From Candidatus Zixiibacteriota bacterium (GTDB taxonomy: Bacteria; RBG-13-66-14; B26-G2; WVWN01): 29,405 nt of DNA. A program made the position numbers and the translations under genes. The notes under the pieces are model-generated. The model was not told the origin of the DNA. It did no database searches and was given only the letters and a program-made list of their open reading frames with translations. The stretch is from NCBI GenBank assembly GCA_030613505.1, contig JAUWLW010000037.1, positions 1-29,405 on the forward strand, in the 5' to 3' direction. Positions 1-7,968 of this stretch are shown in pieces. The number at the start of each line of letters is the position of its first letter. The stretch's first letter is position 1.

Positions 1-2
1 TA

Positions 3-242
3 GAAGACGCCTGGGTAGTTTGGGAATGCTTAACCGAAGGCGATCCGCTGGGTGACGACGTAACCAACTTATTCGGCTACTACGAGATCTACCGAACAGA
101 ATCGGGATGGTTAGACCACTCAGGCCACGACTTCAAGGGCACTGCTACGCATCCTGATTACTACGACGCGTACGCATGGATCGACGATTTTTCTTACCAG
201 GTTATCCCTTATACCCGAAATTTTTATATGACGCCGAAATAG
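3..242 (+). CDS. 3' end of a protein with an fn3-like C-terminal domain (partial)
   Basis: An open frame runs from the window edge to TAG at 240-242, giving the last 79 residues of a larger protein. The pattern YYEIYRTES, then a DD and YQVIPYT near the end, resembles the C-terminal half of a fibronectin type III domain, where Y-x-I-Y-R and Y-x-V strands flank a loop. Such domains are common in large exported proteins, but the N-terminus and any signal peptide lie outside the window. It ends in MTPK and lacks the SLGRVKALFR tag of the other exported proteins here. The domain call is by eye. That the frame is coding is supported by its length without stops and by the terminator that follows it. 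Confidence 0.55.
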   Translation, partial: EDAWVVWECLTEGDPLGDDVTNLFGYYEIYRTESGWLDHSGHDFKGTATHPDYYDAYAWIDDFSYQVIPYTRNFYMTPK

Positions 243-366
243 CGGGCGCCTTTAATGCCGGGTCTCGTTAAAGCGTAAGCGGAGTTGGTTATCCGGGTAG
301 AAAGTAGCATGTGGGTGGTCGTCGTACGTTAGGTTGAGACAGTAAACTCGGCCGTCCGAAGACGTA

Positions 367-395
367 GGGGCCGGCCTTCAGGTCGGCCCTTTTTA
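367..395 (+). terminator. Rho-independent terminator upstream of the first NHL gene
   Basis: GGGGCCGGCC (367-376) pairs with GGTCGGCCCT (381-390) over ten base pairs, two of them G-T, around a TTCA loop. A T-run follows. It separates the partial gene at the window start from the NHL gene at 463. The rest of 243-462 shows no convincing gene. Confidence 0.8.
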
Positions 396-416
396 GTGGA
401 ATTGTGAAAGGCGCTG

Positions 417-454
417 TGTTACAGTACAGCGTAAGGGGCAATAACAGAGGAGGT
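417..454 (+). promoter_or_regulatory. Extended -10 promoter element and strong ribosome binding site for the NHL gene
   Basis: TGTTACAGT at 417-425 matches an extended -10 box (TGn plus TACAGT). No good -35 box is seen 17 bases upstream, which fits an extended -10 promoter. AGGAGGT at 448-454 lies 8 bases before the ATG at 463 and is a near-perfect Shine-Dalgarno sequence. Similar TGnTAyAGT elements occur at 6391 and 29308. Confidence 0.4.
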
Positions 455-462
455 CCGGTGAA

Positions 463-1434
463 ATGAAGAGGGTAACGACGATTGTGGCCGCGGCGCTGGC
501 GCTGGCGGCCGTTTGCGCTTCGGGCGATTGGGTCTACGAGGGTCAGTGGGGCTCCCTTGGCTCGGGCGACGGCGAATTCGCCAGGCCTAACGGCATTGAC
601 GTGGCCCCGGGCGGCAGGGTCTACGTCGCCGATCTCGCCAACCACCGGATCCAGTACTTCAGCCCCATAGGCAAGTTCCGCGGGAAGTGGGGTTCGCAGG
701 GCTCCGGTTACGGCGAATTCAACATGCCCTGGGACGTCGCCGTAGGCGTTAATGGCCACGTCTACGTGGCCGATACGTTCAACTACCGGATCCAGCATTT
801 CAACGGCACCGGTTCGCTGTACAACATATGGGGCTCCGAAGGTACAGGCAACGGCCAATTCAAAAGAGCCGTTGGCATAGCGGCATCCCCGGACGGCAAT
901 ACAGTCTACGTCGTAGATTTGATGAACTGCCGGATCCAATATTTTAACCGTTACGGCTTATACCTCGGCCAGTGGGGGTCGTTGGGCTCCGGCAACAGCC
1001 AGTTCCAAACGCCAGAAGGTATCGCGGTCGCGCCGAACGGTAACGTCTACGTCGCCGACACTGGCAATATGCGGATTCAATACTTCACCTCGAGCGGGTC
1101 CTTCCTCGGCAGGTGGGGTTCAGGTGGTACGGGCGACGGCCAATTCAGATTGCCTAAGGACGTTGGCGTCGCGCCGAACGGCGACGTCTACGTCGCCGAC
1201 AGCGACAATTACCGTATCCAGTACTTCACGGCTTCGGGTTCCTTTCTCGGCAAGTGGGGCTCGCAAGGGTCGGGCAAAGGGGAATTCGAACAACCTTTTA
1301 ACGTGGCCGTAAACCCCTCCGGCGATAGGGTTTACGTCTCCGATTACGACAACCACTGGATCCAGTACTTCAAGTGGGTTAACGTCGCCGTGACGCCTAC
1401 TTCCCTCGGCCGCGTCAAGGCGCTATTCAGGTAA
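463..1434 (+). CDS. Exported six-repeat NHL beta-propeller protein with C-terminal SLGRVKALFR tag
   Basis: A 323-residue protein. Residues 1 to about 20 form a Sec signal peptide (Lys-Arg, then an Ala/Val/Leu core ending at Ala-Ser-Gly). The rest is six NHL repeats of about 47 residues, each with a W-G-S-x-G-S/T-G-x-G-x-F strand, a V-Y-V-A-D strand and N-x-R-I-Q-Y-F. Six repeats make one closed beta-propeller, a fold that usually binds proteins or glycans; no catalytic residues are evident. The last ten residues are SLGRVKALFR, directly after the last blade with only a short linker. The start is set by AGGAGGT 8 bases upstream. It appears monocistronic, with terminators on both sides. Its closest relative in the window is the protein at 19379, of almost the same length and repeat pattern. 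Ligand and surface location are inferred. Confidence 0.9.
   Translation: MKRVTTIVAAALALAAVCASGDWVYEGQWGSLGSGDGEFARPNGIDVAPGGRVYVADLANHRIQYFSPIGKFRGKWGSQGSGYGEFNMPWDVAVGVNGHVYVADTFNYRIQHFNGTGSLYNIWGSEGTGNGQFKRAVGIAASPDGNTVYVVDLMNCRIQYFNRYGLYLGQWGSLGSGNSQFQTPEGIAVAPNGNVYVADTGNMRIQYFTSSGSFLGRWGSGGTGDGQFRLPKDVGVAPNGDVYVADSDNYRIQYFTASGSFLGKWGSQGSGKGEFEQPFNVAVNPSGDRVYVSDYDNHWIQYFKWVNVAVTPTSLGRVKALFR
1402..1434 (+). other. C-terminal tag SLGRVKALFR, copy 1
   Basis: Codes for the last ten residues plus stop (TAA) of the NHL protein at 463. The tag is preceded by VAVTPT. Codons differ from the other three copies at several third positions, and Leu uses CTA here. Confidence 0.85.
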
Positions 1435-1450
1435 CGGCACATCTTCCAAG

Positions 1451-1480
1451 AAACGCCCGGTTTGCGCCGGGCGTTTTATT
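1451..1480 (+). terminator. Rho-independent terminator after the NHL gene
   Basis: AACGCCCGG (1452-1460) and CCGGGCGTT (1467-1475) form a perfect 9-bp stem with a six-base loop, followed by TTTTATTT. Confidence 0.85.
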
Positions 1481-1550
1481 TAAGAACTCCGTGGCATTTA
1501 CCTCGCGACGCCATAATTTTGACTTCCGCCCGCTGCCTACCGTTGTTAAT

Positions 1551-4127
1551 ATGCAAGCCGTTATGTTCCGCTCCCGACGCTCTCCGGCCGCGGCCTTTAT
1601 TATCGCCCTGTTCTTCGTCTCCGGCGCCGCGGGCCTGGTGTACGAGGTCGTCTGGATGCAAATGCTGGCGGTGACGCTGGGCGGGACGGCGCCGGCGGTG
1701 GCCGCGGTGCTGGCGGCGTTCATGGGCGGCCTCGCCCTCGGCAGCGCGTTCGGCGGCCGGGCGGTGGACCGCTTCGGCAAGCCGCTTTTGTGGTACGCCG
1801 GCCTGGAGTTATTCGTCGGCCTGTACGCGCTCGCGTTCCCCTTTATTTACCGGGCGGCGGACGGCCTGTACTTCGCCGCGTACGAGCCGGGCGCGGCCGG
1901 CGCGCTGCACCTGCTGCGTTTCGGCGTCGCGTGCTTGCTCTTGCTGGCGCCGACGGCGGCGATGGGCGCGACGACGCCGGCGGTGGTCGCGGCGTTGAGG
2001 GAGTACGGCGGCGGTACGTCGCGGTCCTTTTCGGGCGCGTACGCCGCCAATACGGTAGGCGCCGCGACGGGGGTTTTGCTGGGCGGCTTCTGGCTGCTGT
2101 GGGCCGCCGGCGCGAGCTTGACGCTCAAGGTCACGGCCTCGGTGAACCTGGCCGTCGCCGTCGCGGCTTGCGTCGTCGCGCTGCGGCAGCGCGGCGAGGC
2201 CGTCGCGGCCGAGGCGGCGCCGGCGGTCCCGCCCGGGCGAAGGGCGCCGACGTGGCGGGCGGCGGCCGCGGCCTTTATCGCCGGCGGGGCGGCGCTCGCG
2301 GCGCAGGTACTCTGGACGCGGGCGCTGGCCAACGTCGTGGGCTCGGCGACGTACGCGTTCGCGGCGACGCTGGCGGTTATCCTGTTAGCGATAGCCGCGG
2401 GCGCGGCGGTCCACCGCCGGGTGGGGCCGGAGGTGGGCGGCTCGTCCTTGTTCTACGGCGCGTGCTGCCTGGCGGCGGGGGCCGGCCTCGCGGCCAGCGT
2501 CGTAGCCCTGCGCGGCGCACCCTATCTTTTCCTGGTCGTGTACGGCGCCGCGGGCGGCGGCTTCGGCGTCGCGCTGGCGTTGGTGTTCGCCATAGCCGCG
2601 TTCGTTCTTTTCGTACCGTCGTTCTTCCTGGGTATAATCCTGCCGGTGACGGTAGCGGCGGCGCGGCGACGGGCGGCCGGGAAGCGGGTCGGGTACCTCT
2701 ACGCCGCCAATACCGCGGGCGCGATCGCCGGCAGCGTGGTCGGGACGTTTTTATTGTTACCATGGCTCGGGCCGGCGGGCGGCCTGCGCCCGGTGGCTTT
2801 GGCGGCGATAGCGGCGGCCTTCGTGTGGGGCGTCTCGCGACGGCGCGTCTTCTGGCAAGGACCTTTGGCCGTAGCGCTCGCCGCGTTGGTCGTCGTCGCC
2901 CCCGGGCCCAGCCCCCATACGCTCGCGCTCGGCGCCGGCATAAGCCCCGGATACTACCTCGACGAGGACGGCAAACCCACCTTCGACGAAGCGGCGCAAG
3001 AGGAGTTGTTGTTCTACGAGGAGAGCGTCGACGCCTCGGTGGCCGTCATCTCGTACGGGCCGATTCGCTCGTTGAAGATAAACGGCAAGACCGTCGCCTC
3101 CACCAACTACGACGACGTGCGGGTCGAGCGGGCGTTGGGCGAGCTGCCGCTGCGGGAATTCGGCGAGATAGGCGTCGACAGCCGCGACGTCGCCGATGAC
3201 GTGCTCGTTATCGGCCTCGGCACCGGCATCACGCTGGGCGCGGTGACGAGCGACCCCCTGCTTAGGAACGTCGTGTGCGTTGAAATCAACCCGGCCGTCG
3301 CCGCGGCGTCCCGTTATTTCGACCACGCCAGCGGCGCTCCCTTGGACGACCCCCGCGTCGAGCTAGTCCGCGAGGACGGCCGCTCGTACGTCCTCGGCAC
3401 GAAGAAACGGTTCGACGTCATAACGTCCGACCCGATACACCCCTGGACCAAGGGCTCGTCGTCGCTTTTTACGGTCGAGCACTTCCGCAACTGCGCGCGG
3501 ATTTTGGAGCCCGGCGGCGTGATGGCGCAGTGGCTGCCGCTGTACCAGCTTGCGCCCGAGGATTATCTGACCGCGGTCCGGTCTTTCGCCGGCGCTTTCG
3601 ATTACGTCAGGTTGTACTACACCGGCCGCGATACCGTCCTAATCGGTTCGAAAACCCCCTGGCTCGAGAAGAAAATAACGCGACCTTATTTGATAGCGAG
3701 TGACGAGGCCGTCCACAAACTCGTCGCCGACGTGGAACCCAATACCGAGGACCGGTTGATTCTGGAGTACACGGCGCCGCGCTCCCTCTACGAGAAGACG
3801 GACGTGGACAACCTGGCGACGCTGGCGGACCTGCGGGCCGAAGGAGGCGACGACGAGCATCGCGCGGTTACGGCGTTGATCGAGGGCCGGCTGTCGTACC
3901 TGAGGGGTGAGGAGGACGAGGCCGTAGCGGCGTACCGGCGAGGCCTGGCGCTATGGCCGGAGAACGAGGACCTACGCCAGGCGCTGGCCGATATTTATTT
4001 CGAGTGGGGTATGACGGCCGCGGAGGCGGGCGACGACGCCCGGGCGCGGGAGTGGTTCGGCGCCGTGTTGGAGCTTGCGCCGGGCGACGAGGCCGCGGCG
4101 GCTAATCTTGAGGCGCTGGAGGGGTAG
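1551..4127 (+). CDS. Fused polytopic membrane / spermidine-synthase-like protein with C-terminal TPRs
   Basis: About 858 residues. The N-terminal half is a run of roughly twelve to fourteen hydrophobic segments starting FFVSGAAGLVYEVVW, the usual opening of the 'fused MFS/spermidine synthase' family. A soluble SpeE-like Rossmann domain follows, with the SAM-loop motif VIGLGTGITLG (about residue 553), an acidic strand end VCVEINP, and DPIHPWTKGSSSLFTVEHF, which matches the family's D-P-x-H sequence and gatekeeper region. The last 90 or so residues form two TPR-like helical pairs. Family members are thought to transfer aminopropyl or related groups, but the substrate of the membrane-fused forms is not established. 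The frame is open back to GTG at 1491, but that lies next to the terminator. ATG 1551 or 1563 better fits the family start; neither has a clear Shine-Dalgarno sequence. Its last 26 bases overlap the convergent gene at 4102. A paralogue is at 12273. Confidence 0.85.
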   Translation: MQAVMFRSRRSPAAAFIIALFFVSGAAGLVYEVVWMQMLAVTLGGTAPAVAAVLAAFMGGLALGSAFGGRAVDRFGKPLLWYAGLELFVGLYALAFPFIYRAADGLYFAAYEPGAAGALHLLRFGVACLLLLAPTAAMGATTPAVVAALREYGGGTSRSFSGAYAANTVGAATGVLLGGFWLLWAAGASLTLKVTASVNLAVAVAACVVALRQRGEAVAAEAAPAVPPGRRAPTWRAAAAAFIAGGAALAAQVLWTRALANVVGSATYAFAATLAVILLAIAAGAAVHRRVGPEVGGSSLFYGACCLAAGAGLAASVVALRGAPYLFLVVYGAAGGGFGVALALVFAIAAFVLFVPSFFLGIILPVTVAAARRRAAGKRVGYLYAANTAGAIAGSVVGTFLLLPWLGPAGGLRPVALAAIAAAFVWGVSRRRVFWQGPLAVALAALVVVAPGPSPHTLALGAGISPGYYLDEDGKPTFDEAAQEELLFYEESVDASVAVISYGPIRSLKINGKTVASTNYDDVRVERALGELPLREFGEIGVDSRDVADDVLVIGLGTGITLGAVTSDPLLRNVVCVEINPAVAAASRYFDHASGAPLDDPRVELVREDGRSYVLGTKKRFDVITSDPIHPWTKGSSSLFTVEHFRNCARILEPGGVMAQWLPLYQLAPEDYLTAVRSFAGAFDYVRLYYTGRDTVLIGSKTPWLEKKITRPYLIASDEAVHKLVADVEPNTEDRLILEYTAPRSLYEKTDVDNLATLADLRAEGGDDEHRAVTALIEGRLSYLRGEEDEAVAAYRRGLALWPENEDLRQALADIYFEWGMTAAEAGDDARAREWFGAVLELAPGDEAAAANLEALEG

Positions 4128-5175
4128 GCGCGAGGTCTGCGCAGGCAAGCAGCGTTTGCAGTTGGCCCGGCCGGTCGTAGGGCCAAATGAACTCGGCAGC
4201 GGCCTCGTGGGCGCGGGCCGCTACTTCCGCCGCTACGTCCGGATTATGTAAGACGAAAATAATCCGGTCCGCGAGCGCCTCCGGGTCGTCCGGGGGGGCG
4301 AGGAAGGCCGTCTCGCCGTCGCGTACGAGGAACGGGACGCCGCCCACCGCGGCGGCCACCACCGGCACGCGGGCCCACATCGCCTCCAGCACGCTGTTGG
4401 GGTGGTTGTCGTCGCGGGTGGAGTTGACCACCAGCGTCGCCCTTTGCAGGTATGGTATAAAGTCCTCGTGGGGGAGGAAGCCGTGGAACCGCACGCGGCC
4501 CGGCGCGATCTCCCGGGCGAGGCGCTCGAGCTTGGGCCGGTCCACGCCGTCGCCGCACAGGTGGAGCTCGGCCTCGGGGAACTCGCGGACGACTTTCCCG
4601 AAAGCGCGTACGGCCACGTCGACGCCGCCCACGTAGTCGTGGCGCCGGGGACACAGGATGAGCGGCGGCCCGTCGGCCCCGGCCGCGCGAACGGGCAACC
4701 GGGACACGTCGACGATGTCCGGTACGACGCAAGCCCGCATCCCGAATTTCGCGAAGACGCCCTGGAGGTAGCGCCCCGGGACGACGACGGCCCGCGCGAG
4801 GCGGGAGATGGGGCGGACGAGCCATCCCCACTTGCGAAAGAAGAACCGCGCCAGGCCGCCCTTGTACATCAATATCGCCGGCGCGCCGAAGAGCCGCGCG
4901 ACGACGAGCGGTACCGTCGAGAAAGCGAAGAACGACGCGTACGAGCCGCCGAAGATTAATACCAAATCGCAGCGCCGCAGCTTGCGCAGCTCGCGCAGGA
5001 CGTGCAAGAAACGCAGCGAGCGCGGCTTGCGCCGGCCGAAGGGGTTGGTATTAATCGTGACGACGTGTGCGCCGTCCCGGGCCAGGATCTCGGCGAGCAT
5101 CCGTGCCTGGTGCGGCATTCCGCCGGGCGGCGGCGGGAACGCGGCGACGATAGCTACTTTGGTCTTTGACGGCAC
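4102..5175 (-). CDS. Glycosyltransferase family 4 (GT-B fold)
   Basis: A 357-residue protein, the only clear minus-strand gene here. It begins with KVAIVAAFPPPPGGMPHQ, the typical first beta strand and glycine-rich loop of GT4 enzymes. The middle carries ARAVVVPGRYLQGVF and the interdomain strand LILCPRRHDYVGGVD. The C-terminal GT1/GT4 signature is RVRFHGFLPHEDF, then NSTRDDNHPNSVLEAMWARV (the E-x7-E-like donor site) and VPVVAAAVGGVPFLV. Such enzymes move sugars from nucleotide donors to lipid or polysaccharide acceptors at the inner membrane; the acceptor cannot be told. The start is GTG at 5175 with AAGGA about 11 bases upstream. It overlaps the convergent gene ending at 4127 by 26 bases and diverges from the NlpC/P60 gene across about 100 bases. 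Confidence 0.88.
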   Translation of the reverse strand: MPSKTKVAIVAAFPPPPGGMPHQARMLAEILARDGAHVVTINTNPFGRRKPRSLRFLHVLRELRKLRRCDLVLIFGGSYASFFAFSTVPLVVARLFGAPAILMYKGGLARFFFRKWGWLVRPISRLARAVVVPGRYLQGVFAKFGMRACVVPDIVDVSRLPVRAAGADGPPLILCPRRHDYVGGVDVAVRAFGKVVREFPEAELHLCGDGVDRPKLERLAREIAPGRVRFHGFLPHEDFIPYLQRATLVVNSTRDDNHPNSVLEAMWARVPVVAAAVGGVPFLVRDGETAFLAPPDDPEALADRIIFVLHNPDVAAEVAARAHEAAAEFIWPYDRPGQLQTLLACADLAPTPPAPQD

Positions 5176-5278
5176 CGGTAATTTAATCCTTGAAATTTCG
5201 ACCGTTTTAACCTAATCATTCTATAAGGAATAGCAATAAAAGTCAAATGCCGTGGCGCCGACGAGCCGCGGCGAGGAT
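5176..5278. promoter_or_regulatory. Divergent intergenic region, AT-rich, probable back-to-back promoters
   Basis: This is the only divergent gene pair in the window. The segment is strikingly AT-rich against its surroundings. On the + strand TATAAG at 5222-5227 is a possible -10 box, but no good -35 box is at the right distance. Promoters for both flanking genes are inferred to lie here. Confidence 0.35.
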
Positions 5279-6298
5279 ATGAAGGCCAGAATAATATTGC
5301 TAATTACGGCCTGGGCGACGGGGAGCGCCGCCGCGGGTTGGTTCCAAAAAGCCGACTGGCTGGCGGCGGTGACGTACCGCCAGGCCGAGGACGCGATCTA
5401 TTTCGACACCACCGGCGAGCTGCCGCCGCAGGTGAAGGTCGTCGCCCAGGGCGCCCCCAACCTCATAAAGCTCGAGCTCGTCAACCTGCGCATAAACCCC
5501 CGCATCTATACGTTATCGCCGCGCGACGACGTCGTTATCGACATCCGCTTGGAAGGTTTCGAGGAGCGCGGCCGCTCGCGCGTCGAGGTCGCTGTCGACC
5601 TGGCCAAGCCGTTCGAGTACGAGCTCGAGCGGCGCCAGGTGGAGGGCGGCGTCTCGCAGGTAATATTGCGATTGACCAACGTCGACGTGACGCGCGTCCA
5701 ACCCGACGCGGCCGGCAAGGCGCCGCTGTACGCCCGCCCCGCGGCCGGCGCCCCAATAGTGGCGTACGTCCACTACCATACTCGCGTCGAGGTTTACGAC
5801 TACGCGAAGGAGATGTACCTGGTAAAGCCGCCCGACGGCACGCTGGGTTGGGTCAAGGGGGAGAATTTAAAGATAGAGGGCGATAATCCTTTCGTAAAAG
5901 AGGAGCCCCTTCCGCTTCCCACCACGCCCCGGAGCGAGATCGTCGCCACCGCCAAGAAGTACCTGGGCGTGCCGTACGTCTGGGGCGGGACGTCGGCGGA
6001 CGGCTTCGACTGCTCGGGCCTGGTCCAGACGGTCTTCGCCGAGAACCGCGTATCGCTGCCGCGCGGTTCCGGAGACCAGTACCGCAAGGGCCGCAAGATT
6101 TCCAAGGGGGGTATGAGGCCCGGCGACCTGGTGTTCTTCCGGACTTATACTTCCGGGCCGTCGCACGTCGGCATCTACGCCGGCGACGGTAAATTTATAC
6201 ACGCCGAGTCGTCGCCGCGCGGCGTTACCGTAACGCCGCTGAGCCAACCGTACTGGGACGAGCGCTTCCTCGGCGCGCGGACGTGGCTCGCGGACTAG
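5279..6298 (+). CDS. Exported NlpC/P60 family peptidase with AMIN-like and SH3 domains
   Basis: A 339-residue protein from ATG 5279, chosen because it puts a Sec signal peptide (MKARIILLITAWATGSAAAG) at the very N-terminus; GTG 5252 would add nine residues before it. Residues about 25-135 resemble an AMIN-type envelope-targeting domain, and about 145-200 an SH3_3-like domain (LYARPAAG, then GWVKGENLKI). The C-terminal 120 residues are NlpC/P60. Catalytic Cys is at about 245 in DGFDCSGL, His at about 296 in SHVGIY, and a third His at about 308 in FIHAES. The family cleaves gamma-D-Glu to diamino acid bonds in peptidoglycan, so this is probably a periplasmic cell-wall hydrolase. It has no SLGRV tag. 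The GAGGA at 5273 is very close to the start, so the exact start is slightly uncertain. Confidence 0.9.
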   Translation: MKARIILLITAWATGSAAAGWFQKADWLAAVTYRQAEDAIYFDTTGELPPQVKVVAQGAPNLIKLELVNLRINPRIYTLSPRDDVVIDIRLEGFEERGRSRVEVAVDLAKPFEYELERRQVEGGVSQVILRLTNVDVTRVQPDAAGKAPLYARPAAGAPIVAYVHYHTRVEVYDYAKEMYLVKPPDGTLGWVKGENLKIEGDNPFVKEEPLPLPTTPRSEIVATAKKYLGVPYVWGGTSADGFDCSGLVQTVFAENRVSLPRGSGDQYRKGRKISKGGMRPGDLVFFRTYTSGPSHVGIYAGDGKFIHAESSPRGVTVTPLSQPYWDERFLGARTWLAD

Positions 6299-6369
6299 TT
6301 GGGTTTTACGTAGAACGAAACCCGGGCGAGTCTAATAATATTTAGACGTTACGCCGGCGCAAATAACGT

Positions 6370-6399
6370 TTGGCGCGATCTTTCGCCGTATGTTATAGT
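6370..6399 (+). promoter_or_regulatory. Sigma-70-type promoter for the fumarase-beta gene
   Basis: TTGGCG (6370-6375), an 18-base spacer, and TATAGT (6394-6399) preceded by TG at 6391-6392 make a good housekeeping-type promoter with an extended -10 element. Predicted transcription start is near 6406, about 65 bases before the GTG start. Confidence 0.5.
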
Positions 6400-6470
6400 G
6401 GCACAATCGGGCCGTGCCCCTCTTCGGCGCGGCGGCGTTGTATTTACTTCCGGCGTGGAGGTGCTTTGTC

Positions 6471-7025
6471 GTGGCGATTAAATTGAATATTCCGGTGGAA
6501 GACGCCGACGTCGTCAAGAATTTAAAGGCTGGGGAGGAGGTACTCCTGACCGGCCGCATGTACACCGCGCGCGACGCCGCGCATAAAAAACTCATCGACC
6601 TACTCGATAAAGGCGAGCCGCTTCCGGTCGACCTGAACGGCGCGTGCATTTACTACGTGGGGCCGTCGCCGGCGCGCCCCGGCAACGTCATCGGCTCGGC
6701 CGGGCCTACCACCTCAGGCCGGGTCGACCCCTATACGCCCAAGCTGCTGGAGCAGGGCTTGAAGTTGATGATCGGCAAGGGGAAGCGTAACGACGACGTA
6801 AAGAAGGCCATACAAAAACACGGCGCGGCGTACCTGGCCGCCACCGGCGGCGCCGCGGCGCTGCTGGCCGACCGCATAAAAGCCGCGTGCATAGTGGCGT
6901 ACGAGGAACTGGGGCCGGAGGCCATCCGCGAGCTGACGGTGGAGGACTTCCCGGCGGTGGTGGTTAACGACGCCGCCGGCGGCGACGCGTACGTCGAGGG
7001 CGCGAAGAAGTACAACCGCGAATAG
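6471..7025 (+). CDS. Class I fumarate hydratase beta (C-terminal) subunit
   Basis: 184 residues from GTG 6471, chosen for GGAGGTG at 6457-6463 with 7-base spacing. It matches the C-terminal half of iron-sulfur class I fumarases and L(+)-tartrate dehydratases: LLTGRMYTARDAAHKKL, YYVGPSPARPG, GSAGPTTSGRVDPY and MIGKGKRN are hallmark segments of the swivelling beta domain. In two-subunit forms it pairs with an alpha subunit that holds the 4Fe-4S cluster to interconvert fumarate and malate. No alpha subunit gene is in this window; upstream is the NlpC/P60 gene. Its stop TAG is directly followed by the ATG of the Tat-NHL gene, so the two are co-translated. Fumarase versus tartrate dehydratase cannot be settled from the beta subunit alone. 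Confidence 0.9.
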   Translation: MAIKLNIPVEDADVVKNLKAGEEVLLTGRMYTARDAAHKKLIDLLDKGEPLPVDLNGACIYYVGPSPARPGNVIGSAGPTTSGRVDPYTPKLLEQGLKLMIGKGKRNDDVKKAIQKHGAAYLAATGGAAALLADRIKAACIVAYEELGPEAIRELTVEDFPAVVVNDAAGGDAYVEGAKKYNRE

Positions 7026-7964
7026 ATGTCGGCGGACGAGAAGGAAACGGGTCGCGTAAGTCGGCGCGAGTTTTTAAAGGCCGGCGCCGCCGCGGGCGCG
7101 TTTGCGGTCCTGGCGGGCGCGTTCCCCGAGGTGGTATGGGCCGGGGAGCGCGGGCGGCCGGACCTCTCCGGCCTGGGCGAACTCGTCAACCCGTACGACG
7201 TGGCCGTGGCGCCCGACGGGACGGTGTACGTCGCCAACGCCGGCCGCTACGGCGTCGTGCGGCTCGCCGCGGGAGAGGGCCGTTACCTGGGCACCGGGCC
7301 CGGGACCGCCGACGGCCGGTTCAACTTCCCCATGGGCGTGGACGTCACGGCCGACGGCGGCGTCTTCGTCGCCGACACCAACAACGGCCGCATTCAAGTG
7401 TTCGACGCCGACGGCGTTCACGTACGGACCTTCGGGCGGCTGGGCTACCTCGACGGCGAGTTCCTCCGGCCGAAGAGCGTTTGCCGCTACGAGGCCGGCG
7501 CGCTCGTGGCCGATACCCGCAACCACCGCGTCCAATACGTCGACCTCCAGAGTACGAGGTTGGCCTCCGACGAGCCGGTCACGCGCGCCATATTGGGCGG
7601 CCTGGGCGACGGCCCCACGGACCTCAAGCTGCCGCGGTACGTCGCGGCCGACGCCGAGAAGCGCATTTACGTGGCCGACGCCGGCCACGCCGTCGTGAAA
7701 GTGTTCGACCTCGGCGGCGACGTGACGGCGACGCTCGGGCGGGGCATTTTGCTGGAACCGGCGGGTATCGCGACCGCCGACGGGACGACCTTCGTAGCGG
7801 ACGCCGGCGCGGCGCGCGTGGTGGCGTTCGGTAAAAACGGCCGCAAGCTCGGCGCGCTTAAAGGATTGACGGGTTTGAAAGAGCCGCGCGGCGTCGCGCT
7901 GGCCGACGGGTACCTCCTCGTCGCGGACCCGAAGGCGGCGCGCGTCTTCGTGGCCGAGGTTTAA
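7026..7964 (+). CDS. Tat-exported NHL beta-propeller protein
   Basis: 312 residues. The N-terminus carries a twin-arginine motif, SRREFLKAG, followed by an Ala-rich core ending near VVWA, so it is exported folded and may be membrane-anchored. The rest holds about six NHL-type blades (for example VYVANAGRYGVV, VFVADTNNGRIQVF, YVADAGHAVVKVF). Tat export suggests it folds or takes a cofactor in the cytoplasm, but no cofactor motif is visible. It ends in RVFVAEV with no SLGRV tag, unlike the Sec-exported NHL proteins at 463 and 19379. It begins on the base after the fumarase-beta stop. Its role is unknown; a link to fumarase is only by position. Confidence 0.82.
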   Translation: MSADEKETGRVSRREFLKAGAAAGAFAVLAGAFPEVVWAGERGRPDLSGLGELVNPYDVAVAPDGTVYVANAGRYGVVRLAAGEGRYLGTGPGTADGRFNFPMGVDVTADGGVFVADTNNGRIQVFDADGVHVRTFGRLGYLDGEFLRPKSVCRYEAGALVADTRNHRVQYVDLQSTRLASDEPVTRAILGGLGDGPTDLKLPRYVAADAEKRIYVADAGHAVVKVFDLGGDVTATLGRGILLEPAGIATADGTTFVADAGAARVVAFGKNGRKLGALKGLTGLKEPRGVALADGYLLVADPKAARVFVAEV

Positions 7965-7968
7965 CGCT

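Noticed and set aside
243-281. In-frame PGLVKA just after the stop of the first partial gene, partly like the SLGRVKALFR tag.
   Set aside because: It follows a stop codon at 240-242, has only G, V, K and A in common and ends before ALF; a decayed tag cannot be told from chance.
289-939. A 216-residue reading frame on the minus strand over the first NHL gene.
   Set aside because: It is a mirror of the NHL repeats, has no ribosome site or recognisable domain, and lies fully inside a well supported gene.
1402-1434. That the SLGRV tag could be a mobile DNA repeat copied into gene ends.
   Set aside because: The four copies differ in many silent positions and in stop codon, and there is no matching DNA after the stop.
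1790-3199. A 469-residue Arg/Gly-rich reading frame inside the spermidine-synthase-like gene.
   Set aside because: Alternate frame of GC-rich coding DNA, with low-complexity Arg/Gly content and no domain.
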